From Berberis thunbergii (taxonomy: Eukaryota > Streptophyta > Magnoliopsida > Ranunculales > Berberidaceae), in the NCBI GenBank assembly GCA_003290165.1, contig QNQO01002069.1:88592-152591 (forward strand): a stretch of DNA of 64,000 bases. Reading direction: 5' to 3'. Both the position numbers and the translations under genes were made by a program. How positions within the stretch are numbered: the first letter of the stretch is position 1; every line of letters starts with the position of its first letter. This document shows, in pieces, positions 53,931-64,000 of this stretch. The notes beneath the pieces are model-generated. The model saw only the letters and a program-made list of their open reading frames with translations. It was not told the origin of the DNA and searched no databases.

Positions 53931-54801
53931 GTCATGGGTTCCCTCCTCAGTTTCCACACCCAAGTTCAGGGTTTGAATACTGATGAACACTGATGTTCCA
54001 CAGGAGAAGGATCTGTTGCAGAATCTGCAAGCAGCAGATGTTGTCTCTAATTCTGGACCTGCAAATGTCATAACTCAGCCTGTGAGACCTTGTTTGTTCA
54101 AGCATCATACTTACCATATATATCATTGAAATATGCAAGATCTTATTGGTGTCATGCTATCCAACTAGCGACCAGTTTTTCAGAATAGATCATACTCTGT
54201 GAAGGGATAAATCCTGAACTTGAAACAGTTAGATGGGTGAGAAGCTCACTTTGGGGCACTAAATTTTGGTTGCTAGTTGATCGACGGTCAACTTTGGGGC
54301 ACTAATATTTTTTTTAGTTTTCTTAATTGTTAGCATACCAATGATGGACTTGATATATGTACTTTTTATTTAAAAAATACTTGTTCATTATGAAAATCGA
54401 TGTTGTAATTGATTGCAACTATTTCACTTTGTAATGGTTGTAAAATTATTTTAATTTGGGTATTAACATTGGTATCTGAATATTTGAGTTATAATCTCAT
54501 TAGATATCATTCATTTGTTGATACTTTTTTATTTATTTAATTAAAACAAATAAAATTTTACACATTGTTTTTTGTAAAAAAAAAAACTTTTGTAACAGGT
54601 CAGAGGTGTTAAACATTGTAACATGTTACAGTGCCATTAGCAACATTAGACAACTGTTACGAAAGTTGAAGGTTGTAATACATCCTGGTGTTACTAATAT
54701 TTGTAATGCCATAATGCTATGATTTGCATGACTTTTAAGGTGTTACAAAATTTTTTAGGAACAAAGCTAGTGTATTACAAATTACCATTTACGGTATAGT
54801 G
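53931..54801. other. CACTA-2 right arm, no gene seen
   Basis: AT-rich. The last 220 bases carry repeated TGTTAC/GTAACA motifs that mirror those of the left arm. No protein recognised in 53931-54580. Confidence 0.6.
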
Positions 54802-55134
54802 ATTGTCTCAAATATAAAAAATGACTAGCAAATAAATGTGATAATTTTAGTTTTATTTATTCTGAATTTAATCTGGTTGAGGTACCATGCCATTCTTGAT
54901 GGATGAATACAGGTGCAACAATACAAATCAGTGCTTCCATGTAGGATTGCACAAGGAGTAGAAAACCAAATGATGCCGAAAGGTTCATTTACATGGGGAT
55001 TGATAATAGAGCTTGTGTGGATACAATTGGAGTCCTTAGATTAAAATTATAATCTAATTTTTATTTAGATTTGGATGAGATTGCTAATGTACCGACATTT
55101 AGGCGAAATTTAATTTATGTTTCCAGTTTCGATA
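54802..55134 (+). pseudogene. copia-B protease region, broken
   Basis: After the ATT target copy the plus strand completes the gag knuckle (CLKYK), then reads WMNTGATIQISASM, RKPNDAERFIYMG, and NFYLDLDEIANVPTFRRNLI. These match the copia protease block (DTGATTHIS, RKPNDAERFI) and the following spacer (VPSFRRNLISVS). The catalytic Asp of DTG is Asn here, and stops are present. The copia match ends near 55134. Confidence 0.75.
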
Positions 55135-55999
55135 TCCTCCCCGCCCGCCCCGATTGGGGCTTGGGTGTGTCTAAATATATTTCGGAGCGGATACGAATAT
55201 TCAAACATTATCCGTCAAATAATCGGGGCAGATACGGATTTGGCCATATTCGTGTAAGTATAAAAACTACATAAATACCCCTGCCCCTTAAAAAGCAAAT
55301 AAAAAAACCCTAACCCTATCTATCCCGATCTCTCCACCAAATACTCCAACCCCTCCATAAGTTCTGCCTCCACCACCTCTTCCACCACCACAGATCCGCC
55401 CACCACCTCAGCCAATTGCACCTCCTGCAGTGATAGTCGACAATCCCTTCTTCTTCGCACCACCCACCACCACTGTCTCATCCAACCCAGAGCTCGAAAA
55501 CAACCTCATCATTGTTCCCGTTCTTCGCCAAATGGCTCTGATCTCATTCAGATATGTCTCAGATACGGCTAAGAATGGAGGCAGAGTTTGGCTAAGAACA
55601 TTTGAGACTATTGAGGATGCGTGGCTCTCGAGATGTGGCTTAATTTTCCAAAAAGAGTTTCTTCTAAGCCGTCTTCTTCTTCTACTTCTACTTCTATCAC
55701 TTCATCTGGCTCTGGCAGTGTGAAGGGGAGGAAAAACCGAGTTGGATTGGCAGCTCAAGCCGAATGGACTACAAGTTGACAAAAAAAAAATAAATAAAAA
55801 AAAAAATCAGAGAGAAGTAATCTTTGGCTGGATTGACTACTATAATTTTGGTGGGCAAGAAAGAAAGGCATTCTTTGGCTACGAGATTAAAGTTAAAGCA
55901 TATCAGAATGAAAGATATAATGGGTTTTTTTTTTAATAATTATGTGAGTATTAAAAAAAATAGATTTGTTATTAAATAAAAATATAAACGAATTGTGGG
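55135..55999. other. Mixed DNA with an ERF-like fragment; element ends unresolved
   Basis: It begins with CCCCGCCCGCCCCGATTGGGGC and GGATACGAATA / GATACGGATTTGG repeats, of the sort seen at tips of hAT derivatives, where copia-B stops. No matching right end or target duplication was found. In the plus strand, 55560-55625 reads TAKNGGRVWLRTFETIEDAW and 55635-55720 NFPKRVSSKPSSSSTSTSIT. This pair of blocks resembles the end of an AP2/ERF DNA-binding domain (AKNGARVWLGTFETAEDAA) and the Ser-rich tail. Stops and missing residues show a decayed fragment. Confidence 0.45.
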
Positions 56000-57968
56000 T
56001 GATATTCACGTAATTATTGCATAATATATCCTTAATTTATATATGTTAGTGTTTCGATTATTATAATTTATAATAATTATTTCGTTTTCATGTTTTGACA
56101 GGAATTGAGCGTTAACGATGAAATGATGTTAAGGCGACAATTTAAGGAATGATAATTGGTCGATTCTAGTGGTGGTACAAAGTAGAGAGACAAATATCTA
56201 AAACTAACCCTAATAAACCTAGGTCCACCTAATTTAACCTAAGCCAAAATCCAAAAATGCTAACCTAAAAACTCAAGCCCAAGATAATAGAATCCTATTT
56301 AGCTCCCCTCATCTTAGAAAAAGGCCGGCTCTCTTCTTCCACAACCCCTCTCCCCTCATCTCTTTTCCAGCCACCACACCACCCTGCCGGCAATCCTCGC
56401 TCGATAGGAGAGCCGACAGTGCGATAATCCCGCCATCACCACCACCTCCTCGTCCTCTACCATCAGCCGCCACCACCTCACCCTGCTTCGCACACCAACT
56501 GCCGCCACCTTCACCATCCTTCTCTCTGTTCCATCATCCTCACAGCCGCCATCCACCTTCCAGCAACCTCGCCACCAGCACCACAACCACTGCCACTAAC
56601 CACCGTGAAACAGGGGCGTGACAACCCTGTTTCACGTTACAAACCTCACCAGACCACCTTCTCCGCCATCACCCGAACACCAACGTCGTCTCTCTCTCTC
56701 TCTCACAGCCACCAGCACCCGAGCACCAGCACCATCAGCCGCCGCGAAACATAACAGAGGAGAACAAACCATGTTTCTCCTCGCTCGCCGCCATCCCTGT
56801 TCCTCCCCTCTCTCGGCCCTCCTTCATCTTTCTCTCTTCTCCATGATTTCTCCCTCCTCCACTTCTCTCTCTCACACGATCACCGTCACAACCCGACCAC
56901 GCAACCACCGCTGTCACGGCCGCGAAACAGAGCTCGCGACAGAGGCGCTCCCTGTTTCGCATCCTCCTTCGTGTTCTTTGTGTTATTTCATTCTTTCTTC
57001 ACCCTCTCTCTCTTTTGCAGGTTCAGAACCAGGTAGGAGCAGGAGGAAGCTCGCGAGGAGCGAAGCAGACGGGTCGCGCTGGAGACGAAGGTGCAGGGGA
57101 GCCGCGCGATTTCTGGCGGGAAAGATTCAAAATTCTGTTTTTTTACGCTATTTGCACCCCGAGTTCTCTCTGAGCCACCACAGAACTTGTGTAGTCCTTT
57201 TTCTCGGGATTCGCGTCCGTGCAGAGATAACTTCCACCTCCATTGATGCTGTGACCACCACTACCATGGAGAGCTAAACCCTTTGCCAAGGCTACGATGA
57301 AACCACAGGATTTCCTAGAGTTTGTGTATTTAAATTTATTATTTCTTTATGCTTGAACGTTAAACACATTTGATTTATGATTTTTAATAATTTTCTTTCA
57401 GCGATTATATCCTGATTAATTATCTAGACTAGTCGGTAGTTAGAAGTACCCTTTGTTGAAATTCAAAAGTCTGATTTAATCAATTAATGTGAATCTGTGA
57501 TTGTGTGTGCCGTAAGAAGACACGCAATGCTAGGGGTTTAGGATTAGTTAAAATAAACTTGTGATTGTGTGTGTCGTAAGAAGACACGCAATGCTAAGGG
57601 TTTATAACTTTGCTAAAATCAATTGCGGACTTAGATTAATCTTTAGATTAGTCAAGTTAATTCCTGAAAATAATAATTTGGATTACACAAATCTCAAAGA
57701 ACCTGTGGTGGATTCAATGCCTTGGTTTCCTTTCTCATATTCTTTAAAACTTATTATTTTGTTTTTAATTTGATTTTTATTTAGATATTTTAATTGCTGT
57801 AACCCCATTTAAATTAGTTTAAGTCAACTTGGAAAATTTAATTGCAACCACAGTCCTTGTGGGATCGACCTGTACTTGCTCTTGTCTACCAGTTAGACAC
57901 TGTGCACTTGCAGTTTTTAAAATTAGGCTAAATTAACCTATTTATTTAGGTTAGTTAAATTTGCATCA
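56000..57968 (+). repeat. 5' LTR of Athila-2
   Basis: 1,969 bp, TGATATTCACG to TTTGCATCA. It contains a CT-rich/His-rich block (56320-57000) like that of Athila-1 and a 64-base tandem duplication, GTGATTGTGTGTGYCGTAAG at 57497 and again at 57561. It is more diverged from its right partner than the two Athila-1 LTRs are from each other. Confidence 0.88.
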
Positions 57969-58268
57969 AGTTTTTGGCGCCGTTGCCGGGGACTGTAACG
58001 GTGTAATTGAATTCAAGAGTTTATTTTCACTAATTTGTAGTTTAGGTTAATAAAAAAAAATTAGGTCAAATATAGATTGCTTTTTGCTTTTAGGATAGGC
58101 TTATATATATATATATATTTTAGTTATTTCTTTTAAGTCTTAGAAGTTTTGATACTTTTTTTTTGTTTTTTTTTATCTTTGCAGGTATTAACAGGTAGGA
58201 AGCATATAGTACAGGTTGCATAGAAAAAAACACAAAACAAAACAACACAAAACAAAACAAAAAGAAAA

Positions 58269-58299
<31 letters not shown>

Positions 58300-59175
58300 C
58301 AGGGTTTGAATTGTTTACAGGTTGCTATCGCGTGAACACTCTCAGAAGTTGGCGAGCCGTCAGGTGGATGGTGCCTCTGATCGACGTCAACTCGACTTCT
58401 ACCCGGCGTCGCAAGTAACCCAAGAGAGGTTCACGCCGGAGGTAACTTCTTCCCACCGCATCTGCACGCGATTTCTGAGTGGATTACTGTGTGTTTTGCT
58501 TGTTTGTTTTTAGCTAGAATTGCATGCAAATTTGAATAGATTGAGGATATTTCTGATGCTGTAAAATTCCGTGCTCTCTTCCGCGGATAGGTTAACCACC
58601 ATCTATTTTAGGGTTAGGGACCTAAGCCTTTACTATTAAAATTTGTAGCAAGATAAATTAGGACAAGACGCTCATAGGACCTCTCTTTTGAAACTTAAAA
58701 GTTTAAAGTAGTCCAGTGAAGGAACATATCCAATCTTGGAATAGTTCTGAAACTGGCATTACACTTTAAACTGAAGGTAGAAAAGGAGGTAGGATCAATT
58801 AGATTTCAAGATATTTTTTATGCTGGGAAACTCCGTGATCTCTCCCGCGGATAGGCTAATTAAAATGGACTTCAGCCCATGATTAGTAACAACATAGGTA
58901 ATAAAAAAAAATGAGTGCTTGTAGGGATTACCAGACGTTACAGCCTCTACCTAGTAAATTAGTTTCTCACGAGATTAATTTGCTTCGTAGAAACCTCGAC
59001 TTTTCGTGGGGCTATAACTATCTGCTGCGCAGTACCCGAAGGCAATCTGAATGATTGTAATTGCTAGGTACTTATCTAGGGTCGTTTGTCATTCATTTTG
59101 CTTGCGCATCATATAGGTTCTGATTAGGTTTTCCCAATTTTTTTTTTTTAGAGTTAGGTTATCTTCATATAGAGG
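57969..59175 (+). other. Athila-2 primer site and leader
   Basis: The primer site is followed by 1.2 kb of leader without a gene. It includes an AT microsatellite (58107-58121), an A run with AC repeats (58266-58301), and two diverged copies of a block with CCGCGGATAGG at about 58540-58600 and 58800-58860. Confidence 0.75.
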
Positions 59176-59958
59176 TTGGGCTTGCATAAAAAAAAAATGA
59201 ACCTCAATAATTATCCATCTCGCAGGAATGCATTTAATGCCATGCGACAACCTGATTATGCTCCATATTCAGATTATTACAACTCAGGTTCCGCATATTA
59301 TCCTGACTTCCTCTCCCCTTCTAATGAGGATAAAGACTTTAAGGATTACTTCTCCCCTTCTACCTCAGAGCTTCAAACAACTCTTATGACGCTGAGTAAG
59401 AAATTAGATGCACTTATGAATTTGACTCAACCCCTACCTCCCAGTAATGTTTCATTTGAGGGTTGTGCTGCATGTTCGAGTCCTAGTCATTCTACAGCTG
59501 ATTGTGATTTGCAATATGATTATCCTGAATATTTCGCTGAGCAAATCCATTCTTTTAATGCTAATTGGCGACCTGGTTATAATTCAAAGTTCAACTATTA
59601 CAACCCTGATTTCGCCAATAATCAAAATCTCTTTTGGGCTCATCACTCACGCCAATGAGGACATATTTTCTCTCAGGCTCCTCAATACCCTAATCATGTT
59701 ATGCCCCACCATAACCAAGTTCCTCCATCCAACACATCAAGTTTAGAGGAAACGATTAATCAGTATTTGCAGCGCTCAGCAATTATAATTGATCAGAATT
59801 CTAAGGACATATCTGAGTTGATAGCCATGACTCAAAGACTTGAGATAGTTGTGGATCATATTACTGAGGCAGTATCTGAAAGTGAGTTAGGAAGAGTTCA
59901 ATTCATAACTGGTACACATTGGAATCCGAGTCAGATGATGTTTTTGTGGGATATGTGA
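59176..59958 (+). pseudogene. Athila-2 gag-like C-terminal part
   Basis: The frame from about 59197 (MNLNNYPSRRNAFNAMRQPD) runs through LQTTLMTLSKKLDALMNLTQ and a knuckle-like CAACSSPSHSTADC to a stop at 59656, then in the same phase to 59958 (SLEETINQYLQRSAIIIDQN, MTQRLEIVVDHI). Spacing of the knuckle and the coiled-coil-like Leu pattern fit the end of Athila/Tat gag. The gag core itself (the FHG...W.F region) is missing. Confidence 0.6.
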
Positions 59959-60033
59959 TTGAAACTACTTTGCTTCCTGACCCATTCCTTCCACACATTT
60001 TCATGAAGACCCACTCGACATATTGTCTTCCTA

Positions 60034-60606
60034 GTGACTCATTGCATAGAATCAAACTGTGAACAGTCTTTAGAGTCTCCCCTTGACTGTTTTCATGATA
60101 CACATGACCATTTAGAGGCTTGTTTGACTCATTCTAGTTTGGACTTTGATGTTGACGATTCCATTAGGGAAGTCAATGATTTGTTTGACTCAGTCCCCAT
60201 TGTAGATCCTAGTTATAAATGGAAGTCTAAAGTGGAGCCTCTTCCACTCAGTGAGTCAAAACTAGTCCATCAGTTGAGCCACCTGAGTTTGATCTTAAAC
60301 AATTACCTGACACCCTCAGGTATGCGTTTTCAGGTACTGATGATACTTTGCCTGTTATTATTTTCATCTATATTGAATTCAAAACAGGTTGTCCCAAAGA
60401 AGTCGGAAGATATATTTAATGAGAGACTACATGCCATAGGTAGTGCTAATTTTAGGTTTGGGGGTGTTGTTGCGTCGTATATCTCATCATCTTGGTGTAA
60501 TCCATTTTGTTACGATGAACCTGTACCACCCGACATATTTATAGACATACCACTTTCCATCCCTTTCATATTGACTGATGCTACCTATAGGATCCATTGT
60601 TTGTAA
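60034..60606 (+). pseudogene. Athila-2 pol remnants flanking a large deletion
   Basis: At about 60260-60355 the text PPEFDLKQLPDTLRYAFSGT and DDTLPVIIF corresponds to the linker just before the reverse transcriptase (in Athila-1: APLPEGLKHAFLGPGDTFLV at about 38890-38950). Within 30 bases it jumps to KQVVPKKSED, the first reverse transcriptase block of Athila-1 (TQVVPKKSG at 39232). After that no pol sequence is recognised. Unrecognised frames continue to 60833. Confidence 0.65.
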
Positions 60607-60833
60607 GAGATGATTTCAATTTTCACCATCCTGATGTGAAAATTATCCAATCTTCTGAATTGGAACCAGACTTAGGATGTTCCATTTTAGGAGTAAGGGA
60701 GGATCATTTGTTGCATATCACTACTTGCGACCTATTCATGTTTAGATCCCTATTAACTTCCAAGGAATGCGAGCTTCTTTACCATTTCTATATGATTTTA
60801 GATGGTGTCCTTGCAACTTTTGGGATGTGCTAG

Positions 60834-63127
60834 TATATCTTGTGTCACATGTGGTTGCTATTTTTGAGTGGACTGATCATCAACTTTCCAGTTTGTTGGT
60901 ATACGATTCCTTCACCCTTTTGAGGTGAATATTCCCTATGTTCTTCCTCGTCACTTCATGATATATCACTCATGAGGGAGAATATATGTCAGGCTGACGA
61001 CGTTAAACCAAGCGCTCCTAGGAGGCAGCCTAGCTTCAGTTGTGTCATTATGGTTAGTCTGGATTTATTTTCCAGTTTTTCTCGTTGCATTTCACTCATA
61101 CTCGTTAGCTCCGTAACAATTTTGACTTACAACTGATACATGTAATTTTATTATTTTTTTATTTTTATTTGTGTCCAATATTGTTTTTATCAATTTATCA
61201 TGATGAGTCCACAGTTCTTATGTCTCTGAGCGTTCATTGGTGAAAGATTTCATCGACATTGGTAAAAACTTTCCCATGGTAATATCCCTTTACTCTCATC
61301 TTTTCTTTTTCCTGCATTTGTCATGATCATCATTTTATACATTGGGGACAATGTTTGGTTTAGGTTTGGGGGTGAGGTTTATGAGTTTTTCTGCATTTTT
61401 CAAGAAATTTTGAACTAAATTTTATTTCACAATTTACTATTGTATTCTACTCAATCTCCATTGAGTACATAGTTAATTATGATTGTGTGAAAATTTTTCA
61501 CTTTGAAAATGCATTCCAAGATCTAAGTCTTTTCCAATGAAGAGGATGTGCTTTCAAGTATGCTTTAAATTTGAGGAATCCATGCTTTCACTTGTCACTT
61601 TATATATCAACATGAAAACATATGGTTTGATATAATCCTTAAGTTAGGTCTATTTCATGAGATTTTTTTCAAACTCGATTACTTTTTGCACTATAAGCAT
61701 ATTAGCATGATTTGAAGTTGATGAGTGAGATATGAGCTAAGAAAATCTTTAGAATAATAGTGGAGACTTACCCGTGAAAGTTTTGAGCCATTCTTTTCTT
61801 TCTGAGTGTTAGATTAATATACTCTAATTTTTCTTTGAGTTCGCATTAAGTCGTTGATGATCTCATTATTCTCATTTTTTTTATCAATTGCTTTGAGAAT
61901 GACATTAAAATTAAATTATTGGCACTAGAACTTTTTAGTTTATTTTAGTTGAGATATCATAATACCAACCTGAACTTAAGAAATGATGTAGGCAAAGTTT
62001 TTCTTAAACCTTTTCTAGCCTTTTTACTTACCCACTCATTAGTTCCTTTTGAAGCCTTTGAGCCTTTGATAGCCTTTTATTTTTTTTAACCCCTTATCAA
62101 TACCCAATTTATCTAAGAATGTATATGGATGAATGTTAGTTGGAAATGGGCAATTAGAAAGAGCAGAGTCAAATATACCATGAGTCCTCAGTGTTGAAAC
62201 ATTCTATTGAATAGAAGAGGAAAAGCAATGTAGTTGAAAAAAAACTGATGTCAATGAAAAACAAATGAAGATAGTAATTGGATGGTTAGAGCATTGATTT
62301 ACCTCTTCATAGCCCTTGTGTTAGTTTAATGGGTGTATACATTCTTAGAGATTTTTCGTATACCTTTTTCCATTCTTTGTTAGCCATTACCTAAGCCCCA
62401 TTATAACCTATTAAAGTCCTAGTTGATCTTAAGAGATGGTTAGTTTCGTAGATGTGGAGATTAATAAATAAGAACTATGGTGTATGATTTAACATTCTCA
62501 AAAGTAATTGATATTCCTGTCCATGAGATCATACTCATTCCATTATTGAAAAGTCCGTTCTTCATATTACTATATGTGAGATGATTGTTTTCCATTATTT
62601 ACTCTTTTCCCTCACATATAAACTGAGTGAAATAACAAATCTCTGAGTGTTTTATTGTGAGTGACATGAGAGGTTTGAAGTCAAAACAAACTTTCTAAAG
62701 GAGATTTAGTAATTGTTTTACTCTGAAATAAAAGTTATGTTTAATAAGGCCATGCACACACACACTTCGAGTTGGAAATGATTGATGAAATTTTAGTTAC
62801 CTTTGGGTATATTAAATTGTTGAGAAACTCTTTGATATATTATTGTGAGACTGTTAGCTATTTTCAAGATTTTTTGGCAATTAAATTCTTACTCTAAGGA
62901 TAATTGACTGAGTTACCATGTTTTGAAAATTTATGAGTCATAATGTTTGTGGGTAACATTTCTGGAAACCCTCACGAGACTATAACTCGTCCACTAGAGG
63001 TAATCTAGTGGTTTAAAGCCTTGTTGCACGTTTAGGTAAGTGCAACCGATGATTCCTGCGAAAGTGAGTTAGATTTTATTTTATTGTTTTGATCGAGGAC
63101 TAGCAAAATATAGGTTTGGGGGTATAT
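60834..63127 (+). other. Athila-2 3' non-coding region
   Basis: No gene. It contains GCTGACGACGTTAAACCAAG and AGGCAGCC at about 60993-61030, a motif common at the end of pol in Tat/Athila elements, then GGACAATGTTTGGTTTAGG (about 61347), ACCCTCACGAGACTATAACT (about 62968), and the purine tract GGTTTGGGGGTATAT before the LTR. Gross order parallels 42290-44152 of Athila-1. Confidence 0.75.
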
Positions 63128-64000
63128 TGATATTCACGTAATTATTACATAATATACCCTTAATTTATATATGTTAGTGTTTCGATTATATATAATTTAT
63201 AATAATTATTTCGTTTTCATTTTTGACAGGAATTTGAGCGTTAACGATGAAATGATATTAAGGCGACAATTTAAGGAATGACAATTGGTCGATTCTAGTG
63301 GTGGTACAAAGTAGAGGGACAAATATCTAAAACTAACCCTAATAAACCTAGGTCCACCTAATTTAACCTAACCCAAATCCAAAAAATGCTAACCAAAAAC
63401 CCAAGCCCAAGATAATAAAAGCCTATTTAGCTCCCCTCATCTTAGAAAAGGCCGGCTCTCTTCTTCCACAGCCCTTCTCTCGTCGTCTCTTTTCCAGCCA
63501 CCACACCACCCTGCCGGCAATCCTCGCTCGATAGGAGCCGGCAGCGCGATAATCCCGCCATCACCACCTCGACCTCGTCCTCTACCATCAGCCGCCACAC
63601 TCCTCACCCTGCTTCGCACAACCAACTGCCGCCACCTTCTACCATCCTTCTCTCTTTCCATCATCCTCACCGCCGCTACCACCGTCCACAACCTAGCCAC
63701 CAGCACCACAACCAACGCCACTAACCCCGTGAAACAGGGCGTGACAACCCTGTTTCACGTTACAAAACCTCACCAGACCACCTTCTCCGCCATCACCCGA
63801 ACCACCAACGTCATCTCTCTCTCTCTCACAGCCACCAGCACCAAAGCCCACCACCATCCCTGTTCCTCCTCGCTCGGCAGCCATCCCCTGTTCCTTCCCC
63901 TCTCTCGGCCCTCCTTCATCTTTCTCTCTTCTCCACGATTTCTCCTCCCCACTTCTCTCTCTCTCACGACCACCGTCACAAACCGACCACGCAACCACCG
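63128..64000 (+). repeat. 3' LTR of Athila-2, cut by window end
   Basis: 873 bases matching 56000 onward. The His/Pro/Arg-rich open stretches in it are a by-product of the CT-rich sequence. Confidence 0.88.

Larger units (their letters stand above)
21092..54801. mobile_element. CACTA element carrying three host-gene fragments (CACTA-2)
   Basis: The left end is CACTACACCAGAATGG at 21092; the right end in reverse complement is CACTATACCGTAAATGG. Target duplication ATT lies at 21089-21091 and 54802-54804. Both arms (21092-21240 and 54590-54801) are dense in TGTTAC / GTAACA and TTACTAAT motifs, as expected of CACTA subterminal repeats. The span is 33.7 kb, but removing the nested gypsy and LINE leaves about 5.3 kb. 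No CACTA transposase was seen. The native cargo is host sequence in plus orientation: SGT1 first exon, D-Ala-D-Ala ligase internal exons, and the first exon of a glutamate-receptor-like gene. This makes it a transduplicating, non-autonomous (Pack-type) CACTA. Confidence 0.88.
13903..55134 (+). mobile_element. Ty1/copia element (copia-B) hosting a five-level transposon nest
   Basis: The pieces line up on the plus strand: 5' LTR (13903-14402), primer binding site, leader, gag (from about 20335 to 21091) and, after a 33.7-kb insertion, knuckle end, spacer and protease region (54802-55134). The join is exact: removing 21092-54801 and one copy of ATT restores the zinc-knuckle codons (SHVKNDC followed by LKYK). 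Another insertion ending at 20207 separates leader from gag. Integrase, reverse transcriptase and the 3' LTR are not present before 56000, so the element is truncated or continues elsewhere. Only part of the span is copia DNA; the rest is nested elements described separately. Confidence 0.85.
56000..64000 (+). mobile_element. Non-autonomous Athila/Tat-like LTR element (Athila-2)
   Basis: LTRs start TGATATTCACGTAATTATT at 56000 and 63128; the right LTR runs off the window. Primer binding site TGGCGCCGTTGCCGGGGA at 57975-57992 matches the 3' end of tRNA-Asp, as in Athila-type elements. The 5.1-kb interior holds a gag-like C-terminal part and two short pol remnants, but no reverse transcriptase, RNase H or integrase. 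LTR starts, 3' region motifs and purine tract are shared with Athila-1, so this is a deletion derivative of a related family. Its flanking duplication cannot be checked. Confidence 0.9.

Noticed and set aside
1..64000. CRISPR arrays, bacterial operons, ribosome binding sites, rRNA
   Set aside because: Nothing of the kind is visible; splice sites, LTRs and plant transposons show nuclear plant DNA.

Overview
This window is plant nuclear DNA, most likely from a flowering plant. It is AT-rich, and its coding traces are plant families: a CYP96/CYP86-clan P450, SGT1, RBP45/47, dehydroquinate synthase, glutamate-receptor-like protein and ERF. It is packed with plant transposable elements: Ty1/copia, Ty3/gypsy of chromovirus and Athila/Tat types, RNase H-bearing L1 LINEs, an RTE LINE, hAT, CACTA and PIF/Harbinger. 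The only intact host gene I can see is an intronless P450 at 12176-13741 (+). Nearly everything else is transposon sequence or host-gene fragments carried by transposons.

Layout. 838-6861: decayed copia element (copia-A, minus strand) whose integrase is split by a 1.2-kb non-autonomous hAT (3399-4620, 8-bp target duplication). 7427-8100: 3' end of an L1-type LINE (minus). 8257-11889: almost complete hAT with a three-exon transposase carrying one visible nonsense codon. 12176-13741: P450. 13903-55134: a second copia element (copia-B, plus strand), blown apart by a five-level nest. 55135-55999: mixed DNA with an ERF-like fragment. 56000-64000: a non-autonomous Athila-like element whose 3' LTR runs off the window.

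The nest. Copia-B contains a CACTA-like element ending at 20207 with antisense exon fragments of dehydroquinate synthase and an RBP45/47-type RNA-binding protein. It also contains a second CACTA (21092-54801, ATT target duplication, inserted in the copia zinc-knuckle codons) that carries fragments of three further host genes in one orientation: SGT1, D-Ala-D-Ala ligase and a glutamate-receptor-like gene. Inside this second CACTA sit a chromovirus-type gypsy (21709-29895), itself hit by a hAT carrying an aspartyl-protease fragment and by a Harbinger-like element, and a full-length L1-type LINE (31450-51623) that landed in the captured ligase exon with an 11-bp target duplication. The LINE was then hit by an RTE fragment (about 47870-48404) and by a third CACTA (33151-46813, ATA duplication). 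That CACTA was in turn hit by an Athila-like gypsy (34697-45984, ATATT duplication). At most junctions the interrupted reading frame or exon resumes exactly after the duplicated target site, so the relative order of insertion can be read directly.

Functionally the window holds one probable cuticle/alkane or fatty-acid oxidising P450 next to a transposon graveyard. The graveyard has repeatedly captured host exons by at least three element types. No single element is visibly intact. The closest to intact are the hAT at 8257-11889 and the Athila-like pol at 38006-40690.
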